From Candidatus Hebobacterum abditum (GTDB lineage: Bacteria; Armatimonadota; Hebobacteria; Hebobacterales; Hebobacteraceae), in NCBI GenBank assembly GCA_029821875.1, contig JALGXW010000001.1:97987-161986 (forward strand): 64,000 bases of DNA, written 5' to 3'. Shown one piece after another: positions 1 through 8,828 of the stretch. Under the pieces are notes generated by a model that made no database searches, was not told the DNA's origin, and saw only the letters and a list, made by a program, of their open reading frames with translations. The position numbers were made by a program, and so were the translations under genes. Position 1 is the stretch's first letter, and each line of letters begins with the position of its first letter.

Positions 1-1320
1 GAACGCGTCGATGAGCATGAGGGCGGCCTGCTGCCGGCGCGGGGCATGGGATAGGATGCCGCCGCTTCCGATGATGAGTCCGAGCGACATCATGTCGACC
101 AGGGTCTCGCCGGCCGAGGCCTGTACGAAAAGGTCTGCGACCGTCCGGGCCTGCGCCACACCCTTGAGGCCCGAAGCAAGAGCTCCATGGTGGGCAAGCG
201 CAAGGCGAAGGGCCTCCCGCGCAACGGCCTGCTCTATGAGCAAGTCCTCCCGGGTCTGAGGAATGGTCGTGGGGCGGATCATCTTGTTGCGAAGCCGGTT
301 GCGCAACTCATCTTCCTTCAGGGGCATTGCGAGCCAGCGGCGGATGCCGTCGGCCCCGGCCTCGACAAGCACGTTGCCTACGCTGTAGCTCATGCCGAGG
401 TTCGCCGACACCGTCCGGTTGAACTGGCCCCCGAAGACGGAGAAGATGTCGGTAGTGGCGCCGCCAATGTCCACAGCCAAGACGTCCGTGTCTTCGGTCT
501 GCGCTGCGAGCTGCACCATCTCCCCCACCGCTCGGGGTGTGGACATGACGGGCGCGCTGGTCCACATGAGCAGCTTGTCATAGCCAGGGGCCTGGGCCAT
601 CACGTGTTCGAGGAAGAGGCGATGGATGGCTTCGCGCGCCGGCCCCAAGTTCTCCAGCTCGAGCTGCGGCCGCAGGTTCTCCTCGACGATCAGGTTAACG
701 CCACCTCCGAGCACTTCGCGGATCTGATCGCGGGCATCGATGTTGCCGGCATAGATCACCGGGAGCTTAAAGTCGCGGCCGAGGCGGGGGCGCGGCGCGG
801 CGGCTACTAGTATCTCGGCCGCGTCGAGCAAGTGTTGGACCGTGCCTCCCTCTGTCCCTCCAGACATGAGGATCATATCAGGGCGGATCGCGCGGATACG
901 AGCGACGCGCTCGTGATCTTCCCGGCCGTCGTCGACCGCGATCACGTCGATCACGATGGCGCCGGCCCCGAGAGCGGCTCGCTGAGCGGACTCGGCCGTC
1001 ATCGTCTTGACGACACCCGTGACGAGCATCTGGAGGCCCCCGCCTGCGCTGGACGTGGACACGTAGAGGTCCGCGCCTGCGTCAGCGGCGGTTGGCGTGC
1101 CGACGCGGGCCTGCTCGATGAAGCGCCGCTCGGTGAGTTCTTCGAGCTCGCCCACGGCGTTGAGCACACCGACGGTGACATCGTCGAAGGGCGCCTCGAC
1201 CGTGGTGGGGGCTTCGCCGCGGCCCTGCAGACGATACTCACCGTTGCGCCGCTCGATGAGAATCGCCTTCGTGGTGGTGGAACCGCAGTCCGTAGCAATG
1301 ATTCGCGATGGGTCTGGCAT
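1..1320 (-). CDS. GlmL/MutL-like ASKHA ATPase, partial
   Basis: About 440 codons are visible before the reading frame runs off the left edge, so the C-terminus is missing. The N-terminus has the ASKHA phosphate-binding signature DCGSTTTKAILIE (about residues 11-23). A second one, DIGGATTDIFSVFGG, lies near residue 285. This pairing fits the GlmL/MutL family, found next to B12-dependent glutamate (methylaspartate) mutases and thought to reactivate or support them. No mutase subunit is inside the window, so the partner would have to lie to the left. The ATG at 1320 sits directly before the phosphate-loop segment. A sigma-70-like promoter is placed about 130 bases upstream. Other hydantoinase/oxoprolinase relatives are possible. 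Confidence 0.75.
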   Translation of the reverse strand, partial: MPDPSRIIATDCGSTTTKAILIERRNGEYRLQGRGEAPTTVEAPFDDVTVGVLNAVGELEELTERRFIEQARVGTPTAADAGADLYVSTSSAGGGLQMLVTGVVKTMTAESAQRAALGAGAIVIDVIAVDDGREDHERVARIRAIRPDMILMSGGTEGGTVQHLLDAAEILVAAAPRPRLGRDFKLPVIYAGNIDARDQIREVLGGGVNLIVEENLRPQLELENLGPAREAIHRLFLEHVMAQAPGYDKLLMWTSAPVMSTPRAVGEMVQLAAQTEDTDVLAVDIGGATTDIFSVFGGQFNRTVSANLGMSYSVGNVLVEAGADGIRRWLAMPLKEDELRNRLRNKMIRPTTIPQTREDLLIEQAVAREALRLALAHHGALASGLKGVAQARTVADLFVQASAGETLVDMMSLGLIIGSGGILSHAPRRQQAALMLIDAF

Positions 1321-1450
1321 ATCCCGCTGCTGCCAAGTCGCCGTTCTGTGCGCACCACAGATGTGCGCTCGGGCCGCCGCCGCGCCCCGCACACCGTTGA
1401 GAAGGCGTCGGGAGCGCGCACTGCCGGCGGGTGCCCGGACGGCGCCGCGA

Positions 1451-1480
1451 ATCATAGCACGTGAGATTCCGGCGGGTCAA
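1451..1480 (-). promoter_or_regulatory. Sigma-70-like promoter of the GlmL/MutL-like gene
   Basis: Read on the minus strand, TTGACC (1475-1480) is followed after 18 bases by TATGAT (1451-1456), with TG one base before the -10. This predicts a leader of roughly 120 bases. The remainder of 1321-1608 shows no convincing gene. Confidence 0.5.
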
Positions 1481-1608
1481 TTGACATAGGTTCCCGCGGT
1501 GGCGAATGACAGGGGGCACGGCGGATGCGCGGCACGGCCGGTGTTGCAGCAACACCTCCTGGTGTGGAAGAAGACGACGAAGGAACGAGAGATCCCTGGT
1601 CTGGCGCA

Positions 1609-2487
1609 ATGCTCGATCACACAGAATGCCCACGGTGCGGCGCTCCCAACCTCGGCAGCGAAGTGTGCTGCTTCGCTTGCGGAACGCGCTTGAAAGTACT
1701 GCCGAAGCGGTACGGACCACCGCCTGCAGGCCCGACGCCGTGGCCGTTGTGGATCGGCCTTGTCATACTGCTGATTCTGTTCGGCCTCACCGCCTACTAT
1801 GCGGTGGGCTGGCTGGTGGGCTATCGAGACCGCGCGGCGCTGCCTCCGTGGTATCTACCCGTGGGGGGACTCGTGCTCGTCGCGGCCGGCCAAGTGGCCT
1901 TCTGGGAGGCGCGCCGGCGGGACGCGCGCAGTTGGCGATTGCGGCGCGCCCCCGAGTTGCCGCTGTCTCAGGCCCATACGGGAGACGCGGTCTGGGCGAG
2001 GGGGAAGGTCGAGTGCGACACTCCGGTCGTTCCCGCCTACTTCCCCCAGGAGTGTGCCTACTACCACTATGTGCTGCGGGAACGCGAACAAGGGGAGGCG
2101 GGCTGGCGCGTCAGCGACCGCGAGACCAAGGCCGTGGACTTCCGCCTGGTCGACGGCGATGAGTCTGTCTACGTGCCTTCGGGCTGTGTCCGCTTCGACG
2201 CCCCCATCTACATGGAGACCTACGTCGATCCCGGCGCGACCATGCAGGTGAAGCTCTGGGCGATCCCCGTGGGGCTTCCGGTGAGCCTCTGCGGCCGCAT
2301 CGCCGGCCAGACCTCCAAGCCGCGGGTAGATCGGCTCGGAGAGGACCTGCCCGGTGTGGTAACCTGGAGATCGCCGGCCGATTACGTCAAGATGGTGGCG
2401 CGTCGCGCGCGGCTTGCGGCGCTGGGCGGTTGGGCGCTGACCACCGCTGGTGTGCTGGCCGCCATCGCAGGGATCGTCAGTGCCTAG
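1609..2487 (+). CDS. Zinc-ribbon membrane protein with GIDE (MULAN-like) domain
   Basis: 292 aa. An N-terminal zinc ribbon (C7, C10, C21, C24) is followed by two membrane helices (about 46-68 and 79-98), a soluble region (about 110-260) and a C-terminal helix (about 269-292). The soluble region contains DTPVVPAYFPQECAYYHYVL and a later Tyr/Trp-rich stretch, resembling the GIDE domain named for the mitochondrial E3 ligase GIDE/MULAN. No RING finger is present, so ligase activity is not implied. In bacteria such proteins are membrane proteins of unknown role, sometimes near LemA. An upstream ATG at 1525 preceded by AGGGGG is an alternative start. I preferred 1609 because the CPRC ribbon then sits at the N-terminus. 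It stands alone between minus-strand genes. Confidence 0.6.
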   Translation: MLDHTECPRCGAPNLGSEVCCFACGTRLKVLPKRYGPPPAGPTPWPLWIGLVILLILFGLTAYYAVGWLVGYRDRAALPPWYLPVGGLVLVAAGQVAFWEARRRDARSWRLRRAPELPLSQAHTGDAVWARGKVECDTPVVPAYFPQECAYYHYVLREREQGEAGWRVSDRETKAVDFRLVDGDESVYVPSGCVRFDAPIYMETYVDPGATMQVKLWAIPVGLPVSLCGRIAGQTSKPRVDRLGEDLPGVVTWRSPADYVKMVARRARLAALGGWALTTAGVLAAIAGIVSA

Positions 2488-2576
2488 TCGGCCGCGCAGA
2501 GATGCTGTTGGATCATCCGCGCCTCTCTGATCGCCTGGAGACGCCCCTTGGCGCCCGGGGCGCGTCAGACAAAGAC

Positions 2577-2602
2577 GAAGCCCCGGCGGCCGCCGGGGCT
2601 TC
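2577..2602. terminator. Perfect 26-bp palindrome, intrinsic terminator
   Basis: A perfect GC-rich palindrome with arms of 13 bases lies between the convergent gene ends at 2487 (+) and 2624 (-). On the minus strand it is followed by a T-rich run (cttcgtctttgtc), so it probably ends the citrate-synthase-like transcript. It may also stop readthrough from the plus strand. Confidence 0.75.
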
Positions 2603-2623
2603 CAGAAGGCAAGCTACCAGATG

Positions 2624-4012
2624 CTACTCGCTGGCCGGCTTTGCCGGACCCAGATCAGGCAGATGCTCTCTGACAAGGGCCTCCATTTCCTCATCCGACA
2701 TCGCGGTCGTCCGCCCCGCATCGTACTCTACCTGGATCGCCTCCACGATCTTGGCGATTCCCGGGTCTGACTTCTGGAGTATGTGGTCCGCCGTGAGGCC
2801 ATAGTAGGCGTTGACCCAGTGGGCGACGCCCGCGCTGCCAGAAGTATTGCCTATGGCGACAGCCACGGGCCTGTTCAGCAGAGCGTCCGTGTCGAAGATG
2901 TTGTAGATCTCCTCGTCCTTCAGCAGCCCGTCGGCATGGATGCCTGCGCGCGTGACATTGAAGTCCTTGCCGACGAACGGCTGGTTGTGTGGGATCTCAT
3001 ACCCGACCTCGTTCTCGAAGTAGTCGGCGATTTCGGTGATGACCTGCGGCTGCATGCCGTTGTCATCGCCCCGGATGCCCATGTACTCAAAGACGAGGGC
3101 CTCGATCGGCGTGTTGCCCGTTCGCTCACCGATGCCCAGCAGTGTTCCATTGGCGGCCGCGCATCCGTAGAGCCAGGCGGTAGAGGCATTGCTGACCGCG
3201 CGGTAGAAATCGTTGTGCCCGTGCCACTCCAGCCATGAGCTCGGCACGCCTGCGTGGTGGACGAGGCCGTAAATGATCCCCTTCACACTGCGGGGCATAG
3301 CCACGCCGGGGAAGGCGATGCCATAGCCCAGAGTATCGCAGGCCCGCACCTTCACTGGCATCTCCGCTTCCTTCGCCAGGCGCATCAGCTCCTGAACGAA
3401 CGGCACCACGAAGCCATAGAAATCCGCCCGCGTGATGTCCTCGAGGTGGCAGCGCGGCACGACGCCGGCCTCCAGGGCAGACCGGACAATGTCGAGATAC
3501 ATGTCCATCGCCTCGCGCCGCGTCTTCTTGAGCTTAAGGAATATGTGATAGTCCGAGACCGACGTGAGAATGCCCGTCTCCCGCAGGCCGATCTGTCGGA
3601 CGAGCTTGAAGTCTTCCTTCCGCGCGCGAATCCACCCCGTTATCTCCGGGTATCGGAAGCCCTGCTCCAGGCAGGCGGCGACTGCCTTCTTGTGAGCGTC
3701 CGAGTAGAGGAAGAACTCACACAAGCGGATCATGCCGTTGGGCCCGCCGAGCCGGTGAAGCATGGTGTAGAGGTCCACTATCTGCTTGACAGTGAACGGC
3801 GGCCGGGCTTGCTGGCCGTCGCGGAAGGTCGTATCCGTGATCCAGATCTCATCGGGGGGATCCATTGGCACCAGCCGATGGTTGAACGAGACCATCGGGG
3901 GCTGATGATAGGAGAACAGGTCCCGGAACAGATTCGGTTCGGAGATGTCCTGAAGCTCGTAGTGATATGTCTCCTGTTCGAGCGTATTCCGCCTCTTGTT
4001 GAACGCGATCAT
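2624..4012 (-). CDS. DRE-TIM metallolyase, (Re)-citrate / isopropylmalate synthase family
   Basis: 462 aa. The HMGL-like TIM barrel is intact: TDTTFRDGQQ with the DRE-type metal/acid residues near residue 60, CHLEDITRADFYGF, and the metal-binding EWHGHNDFY segment. The family condenses acetyl-CoA with a 2-oxo acid. The first 50 residues (LQDISEPNLFRDLFSY) and the CHLEDITRADFYGF motif remind me of the clostridial (Re)-citrate synthase group more than of LeuA. The classical LeuA C-terminal regulatory domain is not obvious. Likely products are therefore citrate, homocitrate or isopropylmalate; I cannot decide between them. The ATG at 4012 has a GGAGGAG ribosome site. It is a single-gene unit ending at the palindrome at 2577-2602. 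Confidence 0.75.
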   Translation of the reverse strand: MIAFNKRRNTLEQETYHYELQDISEPNLFRDLFSYHQPPMVSFNHRLVPMDPPDEIWITDTTFRDGQQARPPFTVKQIVDLYTMLHRLGGPNGMIRLCEFFLYSDAHKKAVAACLEQGFRYPEITGWIRARKEDFKLVRQIGLRETGILTSVSDYHIFLKLKKTRREAMDMYLDIVRSALEAGVVPRCHLEDITRADFYGFVVPFVQELMRLAKEAEMPVKVRACDTLGYGIAFPGVAMPRSVKGIIYGLVHHAGVPSSWLEWHGHNDFYRAVSNASTAWLYGCAAANGTLLGIGERTGNTPIEALVFEYMGIRGDDNGMQPQVITEIADYFENEVGYEIPHNQPFVGKDFNVTRAGIHADGLLKDEEIYNIFDTDALLNRPVAVAIGNTSGSAGVAHWVNAYYGLTADHILQKSDPGIAKIVEAIQVEYDAGRTTAMSDEEMEALVREHLPDLGPAKPASE

Positions 4013-4253
4013 CGGTTTGCTCCTCCGGTCTGGGGGAAGTCAGGAACGCTCCCTAAGATTACCCGAAAGAGGGACAGATTGTCCAGGGGACGGCCCTCCA
4101 TCTGTTGGGCAAGAGGCTAGCGGCCCCCCGGCCACGCACGGCCTGGGTCGCTGTGAAGAGGGGCTGCGGCTCTGGCGATGCACGGCGAGAGGCCCGTACC
4201 GGCCCGGGAGGCACTGTGCTCACGACCGACGAACAGCCCGGAGCCATCGCCGT

Positions 4254-5006
4254 CTAGTAGGTCCGGGGCCTGGGAAGATCGAACGTCGCGCTCCCCTCCG
4301 CCTCCCCGTCTCTCACTAGGAGGGAGAGAGAGCGCACGTTGGGCCCTACCGGTGGAACCCCCGGCCCCCCCTCAATAGGGAACCGCACGACATAGTAGTA
4401 CAGCGCGGCCGGTGGCGCGGACTTGTCGAACGTGGGACTGATGTCTCGCACCCACTGCGGCGTCTCCACCGCAACGGGAGGATACTCAACGCCGAGATTG
4501 GTGCGTAGCGCGAAGTCGACGCTGGCCGGGTCTCTGTCCTTCGGAACCTGCACCGTGGCGACGCACCGCAGCTCGCGCTCGATGGTCCTCAGCGCCTTGT
4601 TCACCGCCCGGCGCACGCCCGCATCGCTCCTATCCCCGCCCAGCGCAACCTGATAGCAGACCTCGTCCTGCGGCCAGCAGCATCCGGCCGAGCGGAGGAT
4701 CACATCGGCCGAAATGCGCACGTTGACATCCATGAGCCGCCACTTGAAAACGTCCGCCGGATCGCCCCCGCTTGCGATCGTGCTCTTGCCTCGGTTCACC
4801 GCGCGCGTCATGTCCTGGTCGCTGACCTGCAGAGCAGGATGGAGGGTCTCGCGGCTGCTGCAACCCCCGGCAGCCAGGATCAGGGACAGGATGCTCGCCG
4901 CCGCGACGCCCACTAAGAGGTGGCTCGGCAGGAGGGAGCGGAAGGCGCGAGGCAGGAAGGTGGTGCGACACTGGCCGTAGGCACACGTACCCATGGCTTT
5001 GCTCAA
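4254..5006 (-). CDS. Hypothetical lipoprotein
   Basis: 250 aa. A hydrophobic stretch (about 31-46) ends in the lipobox LAAGGC (Cys49), predicting lipid attachment on the outer face of the cytoplasmic membrane. The mature part has no domain I recognise. It contains charged and Tyr-rich segments such as AALYYYVVRFP. The start is uncertain: 5006 is TTG and the in-frame ATG is at 4994. Neither has a well-placed ribosome site, while an AAGGAG lies further upstream. A promoter is seen at 5050-5078. It lies downstream of the glutamate synthase operon on the same strand but probably has its own transcript. Confidence 0.6.
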   Translation of the reverse strand: MSKAMGTCAYGQCRTTFLPRAFRSLLPSHLLVGVAAASILSLILAAGGCSSRETLHPALQVSDQDMTRAVNRGKSTIASGGDPADVFKWRLMDVNVRISADVILRSAGCCWPQDEVCYQVALGGDRSDAGVRRAVNKALRTIERELRCVATVQVPKDRDPASVDFALRTNLGVEYPPVAVETPQWVRDISPTFDKSAPPAALYYYVVRFPIEGGPGVPPVGPNVRSLSLLVRDGEAEGSATFDLPRPRTY

Positions 5007-5049
5007 TCCCCCACGCAGTCGTCTCTCCTTTCAGAAAGAGACCCAGTGT

Positions 5050-5078
5050 AGGATACCACAACCACGCGCGAAGGTCAA
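5050..5078 (-). promoter_or_regulatory. Sigma-70-like promoter of the lipoprotein gene
   Basis: On the minus strand TTGACC (5073-5078), 17 bases, TATCCT (5050-5055). The rest of the 294-base gap 5007-5300 holds a small hairpin (GGCCTC/GAGGCC, 5182-5197) without a clear T-tail and no gene that I can see. Confidence 0.5.
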
Positions 5079-5300
5079 AGTCAACTCGCACGCCGTTCGC
5101 GCACCTTTTTGCTTGGCCGCTTCGGAACTGCTGTGTCCTGCAACCGAGATTCGCCGCCCCCCGCAGGATGATTGCACAAGAGGCCTCTGGCGAGGCCGTC
5201 ACTCTGAGTGCAGCAGAGGGCTTGCCTTGCAGAGCCCTGGAGCCGCCGTGAAGGTGTGGCGCGTCAGGGCGAGCTGGCGATGTCGTCTTGCCCCGATTGA

Positions 5301-6041
5301 CTAGGCAGCATACTTGGCGCCGTACGGGCGGTGCGAGATGGCGGCAATCCGGATGAATCCATCGCTGAGGATGTCGTCGGCGCTGAGGCCAAATGCGTCG
5401 GAGAAGGCCTCGATGTGCGGTCGCAGGCCCTCTTTCTCGCTCTCCTCTGCCCCCCGCACGCCCGCGAACTGCGATGCAACGCGCCACGGCTCGACTTCTC
5501 CACGCACGAACACCTCGCCGCCGTGCATGCCGGTCGCGCACCAGTCACCGACGAGCGGCTCGCCGCGGCGACGGTCCAGGCCGAGGATGATCAAGAGCCC
5601 TCCGGCCATGTACTCACTTAGGAAGTCGCCAGCTGTGCCTCCCGCGACCAGCACGGGCCGCCTGCCGCGGTAGGCCTTCATGTGAATGCCGACGCGATAG
5701 CCGACGCGCCCGCGGACGAACAGCTCTCCGCCGCGCATTCCATACCCGAGCACATCGCCGGCATGGCCCTCGATGATGATGCGGCCGGCATTCATCGTAT
5801 TCGCGACTGCATCTTGCGCATTCCCGAGCACCCGCATTGTCGGTCCGTCCATGAAGGCGCCGAGGTCGTTGCCGGGCACGCCCTTGATAACGATCTCGAC
5901 ATCGGCGCCTTGCAGCCCGTCTCCGATGTACCGCTGGCCATTCACGTTTACCAGCTCGAGCGACTTCTCGCCGGCCGCCAGGGCCTCTCGTATCCGCTGG
6001 TTCAGGTCTCGGTAGTGCAGGTTGTCCGCGTCGATCCGCAT
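5301..6041 (-). CDS. gltB3: Glutamate synthase GXGXG domain protein
   Basis: 246 aa. This is the C-terminal beta-helix (GXGXG) domain of the glutamate synthase large chain, encoded as a separate polypeptide as in archaeal-type enzymes. Repeated glycine patterns are visible, for example GYGMRGGELFVRGRVG and TGMHGGEVFVRG. In full-length GOGAT this domain braces the amidotransferase and FMN domains. It is the last gene of the operon, 44 bases after gltB2. Confidence 0.85.
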   Translation of the reverse strand: MRIDADNLHYRDLNQRIREALAAGEKSLELVNVNGQRYIGDGLQGADVEIVIKGVPGNDLGAFMDGPTMRVLGNAQDAVANTMNAGRIIIEGHAGDVLGYGMRGGELFVRGRVGYRVGIHMKAYRGRRPVLVAGGTAGDFLSEYMAGGLLIILGLDRRRGEPLVGDWCATGMHGGEVFVRGEVEPWRVASQFAGVRGAEESEKEGLRPHIEAFSDAFGLSADDILSDGFIRIAAISHRPYGAKYAA

Positions 6042-6085
6042 CGCTCGCCCTTCCTAATCGGCATTCGTCATCTTGCAGCGCCGGC

Positions 6086-7666
6086 TCAAGCTCCGACGCC
6101 GGCCGGCTTGACTCCGAGTATCTCCATGGTCGTGTGGTCGAGGCCGACCGCGCGCAGCCGCTCGCGGCTGCCGCGCAGGCTCTCGATCGCATTCACTCCC
6201 ATTGCCCCCAGTATCTCCTCGAGTTCGGCGCTCCACCCCCGAAGGAGGTTGGCGACGCGGCGGGAGCCGAGGTAGGGGTCGAGGCGGCGGGTGAGCGCCG
6301 GGTCCTGGGTGGTGATCCCCCAGGAACAGCGGCCTGTATAGCACTTCTGGCACAGGGTGCACCCGAGGGCCAGCAGGGCGCCCGTGCCCAGAGCGACCGC
6401 GTCGGCGCCAAGCGCAATCGCCTTCGCGGCGTCGGCACTCGACCGGATGCCGCCGGCGGCGACGATGGCGGCCTGATTGCGGATGCCCTCGTCGCGGAGC
6501 TGCTGATCCACGACGGCGATGGCGATTTCGATCGGAATGCCGAGGTGATCCCGGATGATCGTGGGCGCGGCGCCGGTCCCGCCGCGGAATCCATCGAGGT
6601 AGACGATGTCGGCCCCCGCCCGGACGATGCCGCTGGCGATCGCGGCGACATTGTGCACAGCGGCGATCTTCACCGAGACGGGCTTCTCGTACCTGGAGGC
6701 TTCCTTGAGCGCGTAGATAAGCTGGCGCAGGTCCTCAATGGAGTAGATGTCGTGCTGTGGGGCCGGGGAGAGGGCGTCGCTTCCCTGGGGGATCATGCGC
6801 GTCTGCGAAACCTGCTGCGATACCTTCTCGCCGGGGAGGTGTCCGCCGATGCCGGGCTTGGCCCCTTGGCCGATCTTGATCTCGATTGCCGCGCCCGCGT
6901 TCAGGTAGTCCGCCGTGACACCGAAACGACCGGAGGCGCACTGCACGATGGCGCGGTGACCATATGGCTTCAGATCCTCGTGCAGGCCCCCCTCGCCGGT
7001 GTTCCAGTATGTCCCGCACTCCTCGGCCGCCATCGCAATCGCCTTCTGTGCGTTGAGGCTGATTGACCCATAGGACATGGCGGCGAAGATTATCGGCGTC
7101 TCCAGCTCCAGAGTCGGCGCGATCTCCGTCGCGAGCTCTGGGCCGTCATCTGTGATCTCCAACCCGACCTGGTCCGGCAGGCGGCCCAAACAGGTGCGCA
7201 ATTCCATCGGCTCCCGGAGGGGATCGATGGAGGGGTTGGTGACCTGACACGCGTCGAGGAGCAGGCTATCCCATAAGATCGGGTAGGGGAGGTCGTTACC
7301 CATGCCGGTCAGCAGCACGCCGCCAGTCTCCGCCTGAATCCAGAGGTTCTTTCGATGTGCCTCGCTCCACAGCGGGTGCGGCCGCAGGTACTGCGGGTCG
7401 GGCTGTATCGTGATTGCCTTCTGCGCACAGAAGGCCTCGCAGCGATGGCAGCCCACGCATTTCGCGGCGTCGACAACCGGACCGTTCTCCCAGGTTATCG
7501 CGTCGAACCCGCACTGCTGCACGCACCGCTTGCAGAGCGCGCAGCGCTCAGCATCCCGCGTCCATTCGAAGTCGGACGGCCGGTAGATGGGAGCCCGCGT
7601 CGTCCGCGCCGGCCTGGCCGTCGCCGCGTCCGCGTTCCCTCTTTTCTTCGTCGTTGCGCTACTCAC
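6086..7666 (-). CDS. gltB2: Glutamate synthase FMN/ferredoxin domain subunit
   Basis: 526 aa. The N-terminus has two [4Fe-4S] ferredoxin motifs (CALCKRCVQQC and CVGCHRCEAFC, about residues 42-80). They are followed by the FMN-binding TIM barrel of glutamate synthase (GEGGLHEDL, GQGAKPGIGGHLPGEKV, and YLDGFRGGTGAAPTIIRDH). This subunit reduces the 2-iminoglutarate intermediate to glutamate. Cys-rich segments near the C-terminus (CTLCQKCYTGRCSWGI) match the 3Fe-4S-type loop of the family. It starts at GTG with a strong AGGAGGTGA site, overlapping gltB1 by 8 bases. No NAD(P)H-binding GltD subunit is encoded nearby, so electrons probably arrive through iron-sulfur carriers. Confidence 0.9.
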   Translation of the reverse strand: MSSATTKKRGNADAATARPARTTRAPIYRPSDFEWTRDAERCALCKRCVQQCGFDAITWENGPVVDAAKCVGCHRCEAFCAQKAITIQPDPQYLRPHPLWSEAHRKNLWIQAETGGVLLTGMGNDLPYPILWDSLLLDACQVTNPSIDPLREPMELRTCLGRLPDQVGLEITDDGPELATEIAPTLELETPIIFAAMSYGSISLNAQKAIAMAAEECGTYWNTGEGGLHEDLKPYGHRAIVQCASGRFGVTADYLNAGAAIEIKIGQGAKPGIGGHLPGEKVSQQVSQTRMIPQGSDALSPAPQHDIYSIEDLRQLIYALKEASRYEKPVSVKIAAVHNVAAIASGIVRAGADIVYLDGFRGGTGAAPTIIRDHLGIPIEIAIAVVDQQLRDEGIRNQAAIVAAGGIRSSADAAKAIALGADAVALGTGALLALGCTLCQKCYTGRCSWGITTQDPALTRRLDPYLGSRRVANLLRGWSAELEEILGAMGVNAIESLRGSRERLRAVGLDHTTMEILGVKPAGVGA

Positions 7667-8828
7667 GTGTCACCTCCTGGCCGACGGTCTGGGCTGAGAT
7701 CACATTGCCGTCACGGCTCGGCTCGCCGATCACGATGTCGCTCCCGAGACGGCCGATCACTGGATACCCAGCCCTAGGAGTCCACACGAGGTCGGGGTCT
7801 GGACACATCGCCCGAATTCCGGCCTCCTCGCTCGATATGAACAGCCAACTCCCCTTCCGCGCCGCCACCAGCGGCCGCAGCTTGATCCGATCATTCACTC
7901 CCACCATCTCCCCCTGCCGTCCGAAGATGATGGCGAACGGTCCGTTGACCAGGGCGCTGCCGTAGACCTGCCGGAGCGCCTGGTAGAGCCGGCGCCTCGG
8001 TCCTGGCAGCCGATCGATCTGCTCCCAGAAGGGAGCGGCCATTACATCGCAGGCGACCTCGACGGGAAGGCTGTGTCGCCTTATCAGTAGATCGAGCAGG
8101 TAGGCCATGACCTCCGTGTCGGTGCGCATCGTGCACTTGTAGCCGAACATCTCGAGATACCTTCTGTTGATCCCGTAGGAGGAGATCTCACCATTGTGCA
8201 CGACGGCCCAGTCCAGAAGTGTGAACGGATGGGCCCCCGCCCACCACCCCGGCGTATTCGTCGGGAATCGTCCGTGAGCGATCCAGATATAGGCCTCGTA
8301 CTCCTCCAGCCGGAAGAAGTCGGCGATGTCCTCTGCGTAGCCAACGGCCTTGAAGGCGCCCATGTTCTTCCCGCTGGAGAAGACGAAGGCTCCGGGCATC
8401 TCGGCGTTGATGCGCATGACTCGCTCGAGCACGAAGTCTTCCGGGGTGCTGCCGGACTCCTGCAGCTGCAGCGGGCGCGGCTGCACGAAGTACCTCATCA
8501 GCAGCGGGGGATTGACTATGTTCGGGTTCGGGCGGGTCGGAATCCGCTCGTCAAGATCCACATCGAAGTCCTGCTCCAGCAGCGCTTCCGCGCCCTCCTG
8601 CGCGGAGGCCGTATCGAACATCATGTGCAGCGCGAACTGATCCGCTCGGTCCGGGTAGATGCCATAGCAGGCGAAGCCGCCGCCAAGGCCGTTGGACCTC
8701 TCGTGAAGGATAGCGATCGAGGAGCGGATGGCACTTCCGTCCACCCTCTCTCCTGTGAGGCTCATCATCCCGCTCAGGCCGCAGCCCGATACGTTGCGCC
8801 GGCCTCGGTCGAAGCTAGCTTGAGTCAT
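7659..8828 (-). CDS. gltB1: Glutamate synthase glutamine amidotransferase subunit
   Basis: 389 aa, class II (Ntn) glutamine amidotransferase domain that releases ammonia from glutamine for glutamate synthesis. The likely nucleophile is Cys16 in SGCGLSGMMS, which implies removal of a short propeptide. Further family segments are HGRFPTNTPGWW, AVVHNGEISSYG, and the late GPFAIIFG. The ATG at 8828 was chosen because it places the Cys near the N-terminus; the same frame is open further upstream but lies over the hdrBC gene. It overlaps the hdrBC 3' end by 14 bases and gltB2 by 8, so translation is probably coupled. Confidence 0.87.
   Translation of the reverse strand: MTQASFDRGRRNVSGCGLSGMMSLTGERVDGSAIRSSIAILHERSNGLGGGFACYGIYPDRADQFALHMMFDTASAQEGAEALLEQDFDVDLDERIPTRPNPNIVNPPLLMRYFVQPRPLQLQESGSTPEDFVLERVMRINAEMPGAFVFSSGKNMGAFKAVGYAEDIADFFRLEEYEAYIWIAHGRFPTNTPGWWAGAHPFTLLDWAVVHNGEISSYGINRRYLEMFGYKCTMRTDTEVMAYLLDLLIRRHSLPVEVACDVMAAPFWEQIDRLPGPRRRLYQALRQVYGSALVNGPFAIIFGRQGEMVGVNDRIKLRPLVAARKGSWLFISSEEAGIRAMCPDPDLVWTPRAGYPVIGRLGSDIVIGEPSRDGNVISAQTVGQEVTRE

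Noticed and set aside
1481..1509. TTGACA on the plus strand as a promoter for the GIDE gene
   Set aside because: No acceptable -10 at 16-18 bases; the sequence there is GAATGA or similar.
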